A DNA stretch of 64,000 nucleotides, taken from an uncultured Rhizobiaceae group bacterium. Lineage in GTDB: Bacteria; Pseudomonadota; Alphaproteobacteria; Rhizobiales; Rhizobiaceae. The DNA lies in assembly GCA_937930845.1 (NCBI GenBank), contig CALHBJ010000007.1:248001-312000 (forward strand). Reading direction: 5' to 3'. Numbering within the stretch: position 1 is the stretch's first letter; each line of letters starts with the position of its first letter. Positions 18,041 to 27,811 of the stretch are shown here, one piece after another. The notes under the pieces are model-generated. The model saw only the letters and a program-made list of their open reading frames with translations. It did no database searches and was not told where the DNA came from. A program made the position numbers and the translations under genes.

Positions 18041-19315
18041 TCAGACATGCTGTCCCATCCAGACATCGATGATGCCCTCAAGTCGTTCTGCCAATGCTTC
18101 ATCGCCCACGTTTTCCAAAACTTCGGCCACAAACGCCTTCACCAGCATCCGTCGGGCCGTCACCTCTGAAATGCCGCGCGCACGCAGATAAAACAGATAG
18201 CTTTTTTCCAGATCAGCAACGGTGGCACCATGGGCGCACTGCACATCATCGGCAAAGATTTCCAATTCGGGCTTGGCTGAAAAGTCGCAATCATCAGACA
18301 ACAACAACGTGTTGCAGGCCATGCGCGCATCAGTGAGCTGAGCGGCCTGACGCACATTAATTTGCCCCTGAAACACGCCACGGCCCCGGCCTGTAGCCAC
18401 GTTACGAAAAGTCTCTGTCGCCGTGGTATTTGGCACATGGTGGGTGATGCGTGACGTCACATCGATATGCGCCTCGCCACCAATCAGATTGATGCCGGCA
18501 ATGTTGAGGTCAGCCCCCTCACCCATGAAATCGAATTCGATTTCCTGACGTACCAATTTGCCACCCGCGTTGAGCAGGAACAAATTGAGCTTTGCATCCT
18601 TGTGCAAGGTCACGTTCAAACGCGACAGACGTTGCGCCGCATCACCTTCTTCAATGGACATGACAAATGAAACATCCGCACCTTCTTCCAACACCAGGTC
18701 GGTGTGGGAAGAAAACAGATACCGAACCCCATTAGGTCCAACGCCCCGATCGACAAAGCTGCACTTGGCACCTTTGCCCACATGGATCGCATTGCGAATG
18801 GCACCCAGCGTGTCTGCCGCGCCCGTTTGGGCATGGGCAAGTCCAACGGTGCGCGCCACATCTGCATTGGGCGCAACGGTTACCGTCGTTCCCCCAATTG
18901 AAAACGCCGTGTTAATGGCGGCAACCGCATCCGCCGCACCATTGGTGACAGCAGGCGCTTCTGGCAGTTCAGCCACAACCGACACACCATCCGGCAGTTC
19001 TTCACCCCGGTCGAAATAATGCCCATCGCGAAAATGCAGCACCGCGGCATCGCTCACAAGGCGCGGGAACGCATCACCACTTGACTGGGCAATTTCGTCC
19101 GTTGGCCGTTTGGCAAGCGTGTAGCCCGCCGCCATCAGGGCGCGCAGATCTGTATAGTGAAACGCTTCAACCCGGCGTGTGGGCAGGCCGCTTTCTTTCA
19201 GACTTTCAATCGCGGCTGCGCGGGCTTCCACAGCATCGGCAAAACCTGCTGTTTCAAAAGCAGCAATCAACGCTGTTTCCGCTTCCGTGAGGATGCGTGG
19301 AGTATGGGCTGTCAT
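18041..19315 (-). CDS. sufD: Fe-S assembly scaffold subunit SufD
   Basis: 424 residues, SufB/SufD beta-helix family. It shares the SufB-type C-terminal features (RGRGVFQGQINVRQAAQLTDARMACNTLLLS type segment, then ADDVQCAHGATV with the conserved Cys and His). It forms the SufBC2D complex with the neighbouring products. The gene follows sufC after 12 nt and precedes sufS. The shorter length and the missing SufB N-terminal motifs distinguish it from SufB. Confidence 0.95.
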   Translation of the reverse strand: MTAHTPRILTEAETALIAAFETAGFADAVEARAAAIESLKESGLPTRRVEAFHYTDLRALMAAGYTLAKRPTDEIAQSSGDAFPRLVSDAAVLHFRDGHYFDRGEELPDGVSVVAELPEAPAVTNGAADAVAAINTAFSIGGTTVTVAPNADVARTVGLAHAQTGAADTLGAIRNAIHVGKGAKCSFVDRGVGPNGVRYLFSSHTDLVLEEGADVSFVMSIEEGDAAQRLSRLNVTLHKDAKLNLFLLNAGGKLVRQEIEFDFMGEGADLNIAGINLIGGEAHIDVTSRITHHVPNTTATETFRNVATGRGRGVFQGQINVRQAAQLTDARMACNTLLLSDDCDFSAKPELEIFADDVQCAHGATVADLEKSYLFYLRARGISEVTARRMLVKAFVAEVLENVGDEALAERLEGIIDVWMGQHV

Positions 19316-19327
19316 ATCAATCTCGCC

Positions 19328-20083
19328 TTATGCTGCCGTATCAATAATGTCGGCATAGCCTTTTGCTTCCAGTTCCAGCGCCAGGGATTTGTCGCCAGTC
19401 TTGACGATTTGCCCTTTGGACAGAACGTGCACGGAATCCGGCACGATGTGGTCCAACAGACGCTGGTAATGGGTGATCACGATGACCGCCCGGTTCGGGT
19501 CACGCAGGTGATTGACGCCGTCGGACACAATTTTCAGCGCATCGATATCCAGGCCGGAATCGGTCTCATCGAGAATGCACAATTTGGGTTCAAGCAGCGA
19601 CATTTGCAGAATTTCTGCACGCTTCTTTTCACCGCCGGAAAAGCCCACATTCACGGGCCTCTTCAACATATTGAAATCAATTTTCAAATCGCCAGCCGCA
19701 GCACGAACCCGCTTGATGAACTCAGGCGTCGTCAACTCGTCCTCACCGCGCTGCTTGCGCTGGGCGTTCATCGCTTCTTTCAAAAAGGTCATGGTTGGCA
19801 CGCCGGGAATTTCCACCGGATACTGGAATGCCAAAAACACACCGGCGGCGGCCCGTTCTTCCACATCCATTTCCAACAGATCTTCCCCATTATAGGTGAT
19901 CGACCCTTCGGTCACTTCGTAGTCTTCCTTGCCAGAAAGCACATAGGACAGCGTCGATTTGCCAGACCCGTTAGGCCCCATAATCGCAGCCACTTCCCCG
20001 GCCTTCACCGACAGGTTCAACCCGCGCAGAATTTCCGTACCATCTTCTTCAATGCGAACGTGGAGGTTTTTGATCTCAAGCAT
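19328..20083 (-). CDS. sufC: Fe-S assembly ATPase SufC
   Basis: 251-residue ABC-type ATPase of the SufBCD complex. Walker A is GPNGSGKST, the signature is FSGGEKKRAEI, and Walker B is CILDETDSGLD, the exact SufC forms. No membrane partner is expected, since SufC drives shape change in the soluble SufB-SufD scaffold. It starts 39 nt after the end of an exported hypothetical protein gene, which separates it from sufB. Confidence 0.97.
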   Translation of the reverse strand: MLEIKNLHVRIEEDGTEILRGLNLSVKAGEVAAIMGPNGSGKSTLSYVLSGKEDYEVTEGSITYNGEDLLEMDVEERAAAGVFLAFQYPVEIPGVPTMTFLKEAMNAQRKQRGEDELTTPEFIKRVRAAAGDLKIDFNMLKRPVNVGFSGGEKKRAEILQMSLLEPKLCILDETDSGLDIDALKIVSDGVNHLRDPNRAVIVITHYQRLLDHIVPDSVHVLSKGQIVKTGDKSLALELEAKGYADIIDTAA

Positions 20084-20122
20084 TTTGTTTCTCTGTTTCT
20101 ATAGAATTTCAATTTCGTTCAT

Positions 20123-20572
20123 TCACGGGCAAAGACCAGTGGTCCATTTGCCTTTATTTTCGCCGCGGTAGCACATCACTTGCTTGCCCTGGCCCAAAAC
20201 CTTGTATGTGCCGTTGGTTTGTTCAGAGACCACAAAACGCAACCGGCTCCCGCGCGTGGAATCATCTGCCCAACCGATGCTTTCAACATCAAAAATGCCA
20301 ACGCGGCCGATATCACCTTCAAGCCAACGGCTGCGGTCCCAGCGCAGTGTCACGTCCTGACTGTCCTCTAACAGGTTCATGTCGGCTGGAAAGTTATTGG
20401 GCACCAGGTCCATGGGCGATTTAACACTAGAACCAACACCATCGGTCACCCGCTCAAATCCATCCAGCGCCTTTTCAACGGCCTGGTCGGCTGTATCGGC
20501 CAATGATGCAGAAGCACAAACCATCGCAAAAGAAAGGGCCAGCGCTGCTTTTTTCAAATGGCTAAACATCAT
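20123..20572 (-). CDS. Exported hypothetical protein inside the suf operon
   Basis: About 149 residues from the ATG at 20572; a second ATG follows immediately and the frame extends 13 codons further upstream. The N-terminus is a signal peptide (basic HLKK, then ALALSFAMVCASASLA with an ASLA cleavage-type end). The mature part holds an ADQAVEKALDGFERVTDGVG segment, a region around LRWDRSRWLEGDIGRVGIFDVE, and a final pair of Cys residues (QVMCYRG and TGLCP) that could form a disulfide in the periplasm. I do not recognise the family. It overlaps the preceding small membrane-protein gene by 11 nt and precedes sufC, so it is co-transcribed with cytosolic Fe-S machinery. Confidence 0.75.
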   Translation of the reverse strand: MMFSHLKKAALALSFAMVCASASLADTADQAVEKALDGFERVTDGVGSSVKSPMDLVPNNFPADMNLLEDSQDVTLRWDRSRWLEGDIGRVGIFDVESIGWADDSTRGSRLRFVVSEQTNGTYKVLGQGKQVMCYRGENKGKWTTGLCP

Positions 20573-20795
20573 CCTTGCTCTCCTCATTGCCCCCAAAATA
20601 TTTCGCCACAACCGACACCACGGCAGGCGCTAGAAACCAAACCACCAACGCCCACAGCGGCACCGATGTTTCTTCACTTTCACCCGTGAAGAACTCCGCC
20701 AGCGGAATGGCGATGAAGATGATTGGGAACACAAACACCCAAGCAAACACCACAATCCGCATCAAAGGCGAAGAAAGAAACTTCTGCCGGTTCAC
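20562..20795 (-). CDS. Small two-span membrane protein inside the suf operon
   Basis: 77 residues with two clear membrane segments: IVVFAWVFVFPIIFIAIPLA and ALVVWFLAPAVVSVVAKYFG, joined by a short acidic loop (GESEETS), and an acidic C-terminus (EESKDDV). The start is a GTG that overlaps the stop of sufB (TAGTG), implying coupling; an internal ATG at 20762 is the alternative. No functional family recognised. Small unknown genes between sufB and sufC occur in some rhizobial relatives (family knowledge, not checked here). Confidence 0.72.
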   Translation of the reverse strand: MNRQKFLSSPLMRIVVFAWVFVFPIIFIAIPLAEFFTGESEETSVPLWALVVWFLAPAVVSVVAKYFGGNEESKDDV

Positions 20796-22339
20796 TAGCC
20801 CACGGATCCCTCTAAGCTGATCCCAATCAGTTTTTGCGCTTCAACGGCAAATTCCATCGGCAATTCCTGAATGACCTCCTTGACGAAACCGTTCACGATC
20901 AAAGCAATCGCTTCCTCTTCGGGAATGCCCCTTTGCAGGCAATAGAACAGCTGATCGTCGGAAATCTTCGACGTCGTTGCCTCATGTTCCAGCTGCGCAC
21001 CGGGATTCTTTGCTTCGATATAGGGCACGGTATGGGCGCCGCATTTGTCGCCGATCAGCAGGGAATCGCACTGGGTGAAGTTGCGTGCATCATCCGACTT
21101 GCGGCCAATGCTCACCTGCCCGCGATAGGTGTTCTGCGAACGCCCGGCAGAAATGCCTTTTGAGATGATCCGGCTGGTGGTGTTCTTGCCCAGATGCAGC
21201 ATTTTCGTGCCGCTATCCACCTGCTGCATACCATTGGACACAGCGATGGAATAAAACTCACCGCGCGAACCGTCACCACGCAGAATGCAGCTGGGGTATT
21301 TCCACGTGATAGCTGAACCGGTTTCAACCTGGGTCCAGGAAATCTTGGAATTCTTGCCCCGGCAATCGCCGCGCTTGGTTACAAAATTATAGATACCGCC
21401 CTTGCCGTTTTCATCACCGGGATACCAGTTTTGGACGGTGGAATATTTGATCTCCGCATCGTCCATGGCGATCAGTTCAACAACAGCGGCATGGAGCTGG
21501 TTTTCATCGCGCTGGGGTGCCGTGCAACCTTCCAGATAGGAAACGTAGGATCCCTCTTCCGCAATGATGAGCGTGCGTTCAAACTGGCCGGTATTTTCCT
21601 CATTGATGCGGAAATAGGTGGACAATTCCATGGGGCAGCGCACGCCCTTTGGAATGTACACAAACGACCCATCGGTGAAGACGGCGCAGTTGAGCGTGGC
21701 AAAATAATTGTCTGTCACAGGCACAACAGACGCCATGTATTTTTTCACAAGCTCCGGATATTCCTTGATCGCATCGGAGATCGAGCAAAAGATCACGCCT
21801 GACTTGGCCAGCTCTTCGCGGAACGTGGTGACGACGGAAACGGAATCGAAAACCGCATCAACAGCCACGCGGCCCGATTTGTAGATATTGTCGCCAAGAT
21901 CTTCCTCACGCTCGGCGCCATCCTTCTTGGCGAGAGCCTCTTGCGTTTTGGTCACACCAGCCAGAACTTCTTGCTCACGCAATGGAATGCCAAGCTTTTC
22001 ATAGGTACGCAGGAGTTCGGGATCGACCTCATCCAGCGACTTGGGACCGTCCTCAAAATTCTTGGGCGCGGCATAATAATAGATGTCCTGATAGTCGATC
22101 TTGTCGTAGGCCACGCGCGCCCAATCCGGCTCGGTCATGGTCTTCCAGCGCTCAAACGCATCCAGACGCCACTGCAACATCCATTCCGGCTCATCTTTCT
22201 TGGCGGAAATGAAACGAATTGTGTTCTCGTCCAGACCCTTGGGAGCCTTGTCCGATTCAATGTCCGTGGAAAAGCCGTATTTATACTGGTCGATTTCCAG
22301 CGTTTTGACGGTATCAATCGTTTCCTGCACAGCAACCAT
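20795..22339 (-). CDS. sufB: Fe-S assembly scaffold SufB
   Basis: 514-residue core scaffold on which new Fe-S clusters form. Family segments are plain: [18 protein letters not shown] near the N-terminus, [55 protein letters not shown] (with conserved Cys), [17 protein letters not shown], and [15 protein letters not shown] near the end. The ATG at 22339 was preferred to an upstream TTG because GGAG lies nine nucleotides before it. It starts 23 nt after the end of the NifS-like gene. Confidence 0.97.
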   Translation of the reverse strand: MVAVQETIDTVKTLEIDQYKYGFSTDIESDKAPKGLDENTIRFISAKKDEPEWMLQWRLDAFERWKTMTEPDWARVAYDKIDYQDIYYYAAPKNFEDGPKSLDEVDPELLRTYEKLGIPLREQEVLAGVTKTQEALAKKDGAEREEDLGDNIYKSGRVAVDAVFDSVSVVTTFREELAKSGVIFCSISDAIKEYPELVKKYMASVVPVTDNYFATLNCAVFTDGSFVYIPKGVRCPMELSTYFRINEENTGQFERTLIIAEEGSYVSYLEGCTAPQRDENQLHAAVVELIAMDDAEIKYSTVQNWYPGDENGKGGIYNFVTKRGDCRGKNSKISWTQVETGSAITWKYPSCILRGDGSRGEFYSIAVSNGMQQVDSGTKMLHLGKNTTSRIISKGISAGRSQNTYRGQVSIGRKSDDARNFTQCDSLLIGDKCGAHTVPYIEAKNPGAQLEHEATTSKISDDQLFYCLQRGIPEEEAIALIVNGFVKEVIQELPMEFAVEAQKLIGISLEGSVG

Positions 22340-22362
22340 TGCTGATATCTCCAATTCCCGCG

Positions 22363-23565
22363 CTAGGATGCGCGTTCAAGTTCATTCCGTTTCATTTCAC
22401 CAAGTCGTTTGGTAATTCGTTCAAATGCATGCACAAACTGCTGCACATCTGCCTGCGATGAATTCCAGCCAAGGCTAATGCGGATTGCACCCCGGGCCAA
22501 TTCCGCATCAACACCCATGGCTTCCAGCACATGACTGCGACCCACTTTGCCTGAGGAACAGGCCGACCCGCTCGACACCGCAACGCCATCCAGATCAAAA
22601 GCAATCAGGGCTGTTTCCGCCTTGAGGCCTTCCACACCAAACAACAATGTATTGCCAACACGTGGCGCCTGCACACCGAAGATTTCCAGGCAGTTCGCCA
22701 GTCCTTGAGCCGCACATATAGGTTCAAGCTGGTCCATTAACCAGTCCCTCTTTGCCGCAATCTGGCTGTAATCGACAGCTTCACGTGCCGCAGCCTCGGC
22801 GGCCACGCCAAAGCCGACTATGCCCGCAACATTTTCAGTTCCGCCACGGCGATTTAATTCCTGACCACCGCCACGAATGGCCGGTTCAGGAGCCAATATG
22901 GAATGGCAAACTGCAAGCGCCCCCACACCCTGCGGGCCGCCAATTTTGTGCGCTGACAACAACAGGAAATCGACACCAAGCTGCGCTGCATCGACGGGAA
23001 TGCGCCCCACGGCCTGAACCGCATCACACACAACATAACCGCCTTGGAAACGGGTCCGCTTTGCCACCTCGGCAACGGGCTGGATGACCCCGGTTTCACT
23101 GTTCACCAATTGCACGGCAACCATGGCAACGCCGGTCGAATCGTCATGGGCAGACAAAAGAGCGTCAAAGGCATCAAGATCAATAAGGCCTGAAGGCAAA
23201 ACGGGAATCGTGCGCACCTGTTCTGCCCCAAAACGCCCGCCTGCCAAAACGCAAGGATGTTCCGTCTCCAGCACATATAACATGCTGGCAGGCCGCAACG
23301 TGCCGTTGCTATAGATCATCGGCGTCAGCGCCATATGAGCAGCCTCGGTCGCACCCGATGTGAACACGATGCCTTCGCTGGGCGCGTTGACCAGTGCGGC
23401 AATCTGGTTGCGCGCCTGTTCTATATGTTTGCGGGCAAGTCGCCCCTCGCCATGAACCGATGACGCATTGCCCGGCTGCCCAAACGATTCGACCATGCCC
23501 TCACGCGCCGCATCGCGAAGCGGCGCAGTGGCATTATAATCAAGATAGGCGCGATTGGCGGGCAT
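22363..23565 (-). CDS. Cysteine desulfurase, NifS/IscS type, first gene of the suf operon
   Basis: About 400 residues. The group I features are clear: N-terminal [17 protein letters not shown] lysine in [13 protein letters not shown], and the mobile catalytic-loop Cys in [10 protein letters not shown]. It begins the operon that continues with sufB and is the usual first gene of rhizobial suf operons. The ATG at 23565 gives the normal N-terminus; a TTG eleven codons upstream is also open. It is transcribed from the Irr-type promoter upstream, giving a leader of roughly 150 nt. Confidence 0.93.
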   Translation of the reverse strand: MPANRAYLDYNATAPLRDAAREGMVESFGQPGNASSVHGEGRLARKHIEQARNQIAALVNAPSEGIVFTSGATEAAHMALTPMIYSNGTLRPASMLYVLETEHPCVLAGGRFGAEQVRTIPVLPSGLIDLDAFDALLSAHDDSTGVAMVAVQLVNSETGVIQPVAEVAKRTRFQGGYVVCDAVQAVGRIPVDAAQLGVDFLLLSAHKIGGPQGVGALAVCHSILAPEPAIRGGGQELNRRGGTENVAGIVGFGVAAEAAAREAVDYSQIAAKRDWLMDQLEPICAAQGLANCLEIFGVQAPRVGNTLLFGVEGLKAETALIAFDLDGVAVSSGSACSSGKVGRSHVLEAMGVDAELARGAIRISLGWNSSQADVQQFVHAFERITKRLGEMKRNELERAS

Positions 23566-23702
23566 TGGGACGTGGGTTCCAGACGAATTCTGCGTCAAAT
23601 TGCGAGATCAATGGTTCAATGCCCATTTTTCTTGAAATTCGAAGCGGGTTTGGCCTATGTACGACCTTCGAAGGGCGCGAGGCTTGAAAGTGCGCGCTGC
23701 AG

Positions 23703-23719
23703 TTTTGAATTATTCTAAA
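23703..23719 (-). promoter_or_regulatory. Irr-box/iron control element candidate of the suf operon
   Basis: A 7-3-7 palindrome, TTTTGAA-TTA-TTCTAAA on the plus strand, differs at one position from the ideal TTTAGAA-N3-TTCTAAA form known for Irr binding (ICE) in Rhizobiales. It lies just downstream of the predicted -10 and covers the expected transcription start of the suf operon, a position suited to repression when iron is low. Rhizobial suf operons are known Irr targets, so sequence and context agree. Binding itself is inferred. Confidence 0.7.
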
Positions 23720-23721
23720 CT

Positions 23722-23750
23722 AGGTTAAGAAGCGCCCGCCCCGGCGTCAA
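23722..23750 (-). promoter_or_regulatory. suf operon promoter (-35 TTGACG, -10 TAACCT, 17-bp spacer)
   Basis: On the minus strand TTGACG (23750-23745) and TAACCT (23727-23722) are separated by exactly 17 bp, a housekeeping-sigma layout. The start site would fall near 23715, inside the Irr-type palindrome. The same intergenic region must also serve the divergent hydrolase gene. Confidence 0.6.
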
Positions 23751-23841
23751 GTCAACAGACTCGATTTAGGGACATAATTTGTCGTGTGATGCACACACCA
23801 CACACGCCGAAGCGCGACAACCGGTTGAACAGGAGCAGTCT

Positions 23842-24525
23842 ATGCCAGAAGTGATCTTTACGGGCCCACAAGGTCGGTTGGAAGGCCGATACCAGCCAGC
23901 CGAAGATAAGAACGCACCGATTGCGATCATTCTGCATCCCCACCCCCACCCTCAGTTTGGTGGCACGATGAATCACCCCATCGTCTACAAACTGTTCTAC
24001 ATGTTCCAGGAACGGGGCTTTACAACACTGCGTTTCAACTTTCGCGGTGTTGGGCGCAGCCAGGGCGAGTTTGACCATGGTTCGGGAGAATTGTCCGATG
24101 CGGCAGCGGCGCTGGATTGGATTCAGGGTCTGCACCCCGATTCCAGCGGCTGCTGGGTGGCCGGCTTTTCCTTTGGATCGTGGATTGGCATGCAACTTTT
24201 GATGCGCCGTCCGGAAATCGAAGGCTACATCTCCATCGCGCCCCAGCCCAATATCTATGATTTTGCGTTCCTTGCCCCCTGCCCGTCTTCCGGTCTGATC
24301 ATCCATGGCGAAGAGGACCGGGTATCAAAACCCGAACACGTGCAAACCCTGGTAGACAAATTGCGCAGCCAAAAGGGCATTACCACCACTCAGATCGCCG
24401 TGCCCGGCGCAAATCACTTCTTCACAGAGCATCAGGACGAATTGCTTGATGAGTGCCAGATCTATCTCGACAAACGCCTTGGCCTGATCGAAGGCGGCAT
24501 CGAAGAGACCATGCTGGAGCGCTAA
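23842..24525 (+). CDS. Alpha/beta hydrolase (COG2945-like)
   Basis: 227 residues from an ATG preceded by AGGAG; the frame runs 21 codons further upstream without homology. The family pattern is HPHPQFGGTMNHPIV, then NFRGVGRSQG, the nucleophile elbow GFSFGSWIG (Ser), an acid in EEDRVSKPEHV, and the terminal His in GANHFFTEHQ. Such proteins are cytosolic serine hydrolases of unknown substrate. Divergent from the suf operon; 25 nt before a TSUP exporter. Confidence 0.85.
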   Translation: MPEVIFTGPQGRLEGRYQPAEDKNAPIAIILHPHPHPQFGGTMNHPIVYKLFYMFQERGFTTLRFNFRGVGRSQGEFDHGSGELSDAAAALDWIQGLHPDSSGCWVAGFSFGSWIGMQLLMRRPEIEGYISIAPQPNIYDFAFLAPCPSSGLIIHGEEDRVSKPEHVQTLVDKLRSQKGITTTQIAVPGANHFFTEHQDELLDECQIYLDKRLGLIEGGIEETMLER

Positions 24526-24550
24526 CGCGCCCGGCATTGGCGGTTTCAGT

Positions 24551-25312
24551 ATGGATTTCATCACACTTGCGTTCCTGTTTGCCACTGGAATTGTCGCCGG
24601 TGTGTTCAATTCGATCGCGGGCGGCGCGACCTTTATTTCCTTTCCTGTATTAATGGCAGCTGGCCTTTCCCCGCTCGTCGCCAACGCAACGAACTTTGTC
24701 GCGCTGCTGCCCAGCAATGCAGCCGCCGTTCCCGCTTTCAAGGATGAATTGCTGGGCCTTGGCCGCAGGCTCTATGTGGATTTGATCATTTGCGCCCTGG
24801 GCGGTGCTGTTGGCGTGGCCCTGTTGCTGCTGTTGGGTGAAAGCACGTTCACAGCACTTGTGCCCTGGCTGATGCTTGTTGCCGTGATCATTTATGCGCT
24901 CGGTCGGCAGGTACGCAGCTTGACCGAGCGCATGTTCAGCGATTCCGGCAGCGACATACTGGGCCGCATTCTTTTGTTCTTTTTCTCCATCTATGGCGGT
25001 TATTTTGGGGCCGGTCTGGGCGTGATTCTGCTCGCCTCATTTACAATTGCCGGATACACAAACGCCCATCTCGCCAATGCAATCAAGAACGCAGCTGGCA
25101 CAGTCATCGGTCTGGTCAGCATTGTGGTGGTCGCCTGGAGTGGCCTGGTCAACTGGCCCTATGCTCTTGCGATGATGGCGGGTGCCACGCTTGGTGGCGC
25201 GTTTGGCGGCAGTTTTTCCAAACGCTTGTCCCAATCCGTTATGCGCGGTCTGGTGATCACATTTGGCCTTCTGGTCAGCGCCGTATATCTGTGGCGCGCT
25301 TACGGCCCCTAA
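24551..25312 (+). CDS. TSUP/TauE-SafE family membrane exporter
   Basis: 253 residues, seven or eight hydrophobic helices. The two half-repeats carry the TauE/SafE signatures: GIVAGVFNSIAGGATFISFP near the N-terminus and SIYGGYFGAGLGVILLASF near residue 140. Members export or import sulfite, sulfoacetate or other sulfur and organic anions. The substrate here cannot be told, though the nearby desulfurase genes make a sulfur link tempting. Its stop is 3 nt from that of the convergent anmK. Confidence 0.9.
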   Translation: MDFITLAFLFATGIVAGVFNSIAGGATFISFPVLMAAGLSPLVANATNFVALLPSNAAAVPAFKDELLGLGRRLYVDLIICALGGAVGVALLLLLGESTFTALVPWLMLVAVIIYALGRQVRSLTERMFSDSGSDILGRILLFFFSIYGGYFGAGLGVILLASFTIAGYTNAHLANAIKNAAGTVIGLVSIVVVAWSGLVNWPYALAMMAGATLGGAFGGSFSKRLSQSVMRGLVITFGLLVSAVYLWRAYGP

Positions 25313-25315
25313 GCC

Positions 25316-26437
25316 TCAAACCGGAACATCTGCTTTGTGGAATACGCCCCCTGTTGCGGGGGCGCGACAGCCAGTCGTGGTGGGAAATGTCAGCGGCAGG
25401 TTCCGCACAGATCGAACCGCCAGATATCCAAACGCCTGGGCTTCCATCATATCCCCGTCGAGACCAAGGGTATCACTGTTCACCACATTACCGCCTTGCG
25501 CGGAAGTCAGCGCCCGCAGGTCGGCCATGATGGTATCGTTCAAACGACCGCCGCCACAGATGACCCAGCAAGCGGGAAATTCCGGCAGAACATCCGCCGA
25601 CATGACAATCGTTTCCGCCGTCACCCGTGCCAGGGTTCGCGCCCCATCGGACAATTCAATGCTGGTTTGATCAAGCGGGGGAAAATCCATCCGGTCCAGC
25701 GATTTGGGATAGGGCTTTTGCAAATAGTCTGACCCCAGATAGTGCTCCTTGACTGCGGGCACGATGCGCCCCTCTGAGGCAATGCGCCCACCCTGGTCAA
25801 AAGGGATCGAAGCCTTGAGCTGCACCCACTGGTCAATCAGAGCATTTCCCGGACCGGTATCGAACGCAATCAGTTCACCATCGCGCCCCACGTAGGTGAT
25901 GTTGGCAATGCCACCGATATTCACAAATGCAGCTGGTAGATTCACCCCCGATTGCGCGGCAAGTACCTGATGGAATACCGGCACCAGCGGCGCACCCTGG
26001 CCACCCGCTTCCATATCTGCTGCGCGCATATCCGCCACCACATTTATGCCGGTGGCATTGGCAAGCACATCGCCTTGCCCCAATTGCACGGTCAATGCCC
26101 GTTCCGGCGCATGAAACACCGTTTGACCATGGAAGCCCAATACGTCGATTGCATCGCGCGTCACGCTGTGTTGGCGCATAAATTCCTCCACCGCCTGCAC
26201 ATGCAGTCGCGTGATTAGCCGTTCGACTTCATCCAAAGGTGCGGGACGGTCGGTCCGGGATTCTACAGCGCGCGCAATCTCAAGTGCCGCCTCAATTTCA
26301 TTTCGGGTCTGCAAATCAAAGGGCAAGGAAAAGGTCGGACCAAAGTCCACTTGTGACGCCCCGTCGGTGCGCACGAGCGCCACATCAATGCCATCCATCG
26401 AAGTTCCGCTCATCAACCCCAGCGCAGTTTTAAGCAT
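25316..26437 (-). CDS. anmK: Anhydro-N-acetylmuramic acid kinase AnmK
   Basis: 373 residues from an ATG preceded by GGAAAGAG; the frame extends 24 codons upstream. The kinase signature LGLMSGTSMDGIDVAL is at the N-terminus, with NIGGIANIT, FDTGPGNALID and VICGGGRLND following. It phosphorylates and opens anhMurNAc from recycled cell wall, giving MurNAc-6-P. Divergent from tyrS with ~100 bp between, an arrangement seen in other Rhizobiales. Confidence 0.95.
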   Translation of the reverse strand: MLKTALGLMSGTSMDGIDVALVRTDGASQVDFGPTFSLPFDLQTRNEIEAALEIARAVESRTDRPAPLDEVERLITRLHVQAVEEFMRQHSVTRDAIDVLGFHGQTVFHAPERALTVQLGQGDVLANATGINVVADMRAADMEAGGQGAPLVPVFHQVLAAQSGVNLPAAFVNIGGIANITYVGRDGELIAFDTGPGNALIDQWVQLKASIPFDQGGRIASEGRIVPAVKEHYLGSDYLQKPYPKSLDRMDFPPLDQTSIELSDGARTLARVTAETIVMSADVLPEFPACWVICGGGRLNDTIMADLRALTSAQGGNVVNSDTLGLDGDMMEAQAFGYLAVRSVRNLPLTFPTTTGCRAPATGGVFHKADVPV

Positions 26438-26539
26438 CTGGTTTCTCTTTCCTTCGGCTTTTGTGGAATTGAGGCGTGAAATCCCCGCACGCTTCGTGTA
26501 GGACGCCATGAAAATAACATTCAGTGCAAACCAAACGTT

Positions 26540-27790
26540 ATGTCCAACTTCAAATCAGATTTCCTTCGCACGCTTTCCCAGCGCGGCTTCATTCACCAGA
26601 TTTCAGACGAATCCGGCCTCGATGATCTTTTAACGAAGGAAACCGTCACCGCCTATATCGGATTCGATCCCACCGGCCCGAGCCTGCATGTGGGCCACAT
26701 GACACAAATCATGCTTTTGTACTGGTTCCAGCAAACCGGACATCGCCCCATTGCACTGATGGGCGGCGGCACAACCATGGTTGGTGATCCTTCCGGCAAG
26801 GACGAATCCCGCCAATTGCTCACGCGCGACCAGATTGAAGCCAACAAGGAAAAAATCAAAACAGGCTTTTCCAGATTTCTAAAATTTGGTGACGGCTCTG
26901 CTGACGCCATCATGGCTGATAATGCCGACTGGCTGCTGAAACTGAACTACATCGAGTTTCTGCGTGACTATGGAAAGCACCTCTCCGTCAACGCCATGCT
27001 GGCACGGGATTCTGTGAAGAACCGTCTTGATCGTGAACAACACCTGTCATTCCTGGAATTCAACTACATGTGCCTCCAGGCCTATGATTATGTCGAACTC
27101 AATCGCCGCTATGATTGTCGCCTGCAAATGGGCGGATCGGACCAATGGGGCAATATTGTTTCCGGTGTTGATCTGGGCCGCAGGTCCGGCGCCGCACAGC
27201 TATATGCGCTGACAACTCCCCTGCTCGCCACAGCTTCCGGCGCCAAGATGGGCAAAACCGCAAACGGTGCCGTATGGCTGGACCCCGCCATGCTGCCGGT
27301 CTTCGATTTCTGGCAATATTGGCGCAACACGGAAGACGCAGATGTGGGCCGTTTCCTGCGCCTATTCACAACCCTGCCGCTGGATGAAATTGCCAAACTG
27401 GAAACGCTCCAGGGCGCAGAACTCAATGACGCCAAGAAAATCCTGGCTGTCGAGGCCACGGCAATGGTGCACGGGCGCGACGCCGCACTTGAAGCCGCAG
27501 AAACAGCCCGCAAAACCTTTGAACAGGGCGCGGTAGCGGAAAACCTGCCCACAATCGAACTCGATGGCGCGCAATATCCCGATGGCATTGGCATGTTGTC
27601 GCTGATTGTCGCTGCCGGATTTGCCAAGTCCAATGGCGAGGCCCGTCGCCATATGAAAGGCGGAGCTGTGCGCCTTAACGACATGCAGATGCAAGACGAA
27701 CAGCACATTGTGCCAAGTGAAGAATTCGCTGGCTCCGGTGCCAAATTGTCATTTGGCAAAAAGCGTCACGTGCTCGTTCGCATGGCCTGA
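26540..27790 (+). CDS. tyrS: Tyrosyl-tRNA synthetase
   Basis: 416-residue class I synthetase. The HIGH motif appears as HVGHM and the KMSKS motif as KMGKT ([14 protein letters not shown]). The tyrosine pocket carries YDYVEL and [11 protein letters not shown]. The C-terminal ~70 residues form an S4 RNA-binding domain ([16 protein letters not shown]). Full length. It converges on the AsmA-like gene with 21 nt between stops. Confidence 0.97.
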   Translation: MSNFKSDFLRTLSQRGFIHQISDESGLDDLLTKETVTAYIGFDPTGPSLHVGHMTQIMLLYWFQQTGHRPIALMGGGTTMVGDPSGKDESRQLLTRDQIEANKEKIKTGFSRFLKFGDGSADAIMADNADWLLKLNYIEFLRDYGKHLSVNAMLARDSVKNRLDREQHLSFLEFNYMCLQAYDYVELNRRYDCRLQMGGSDQWGNIVSGVDLGRRSGAAQLYALTTPLLATASGAKMGKTANGAVWLDPAMLPVFDFWQYWRNTEDADVGRFLRLFTTLPLDEIAKLETLQGAELNDAKKILAVEATAMVHGRDAALEAAETARKTFEQGAVAENLPTIELDGAQYPDGIGMLSLIVAAGFAKSNGEARRHMKGGAVRLNDMQMQDEQHIVPSEEFAGSGAKLSFGKKRHVLVRMA

Positions 27791-27811
27791 GTGTCTGCAA
27801 AACCTGTTGGT

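Noticed and set aside
23752-24306. 184-codon minus-strand open frame opposite the alpha/beta hydrolase
   Set aside because: It is antisense to a clear hydrolase with intact catalytic motifs and has no recognisable domain of its own.
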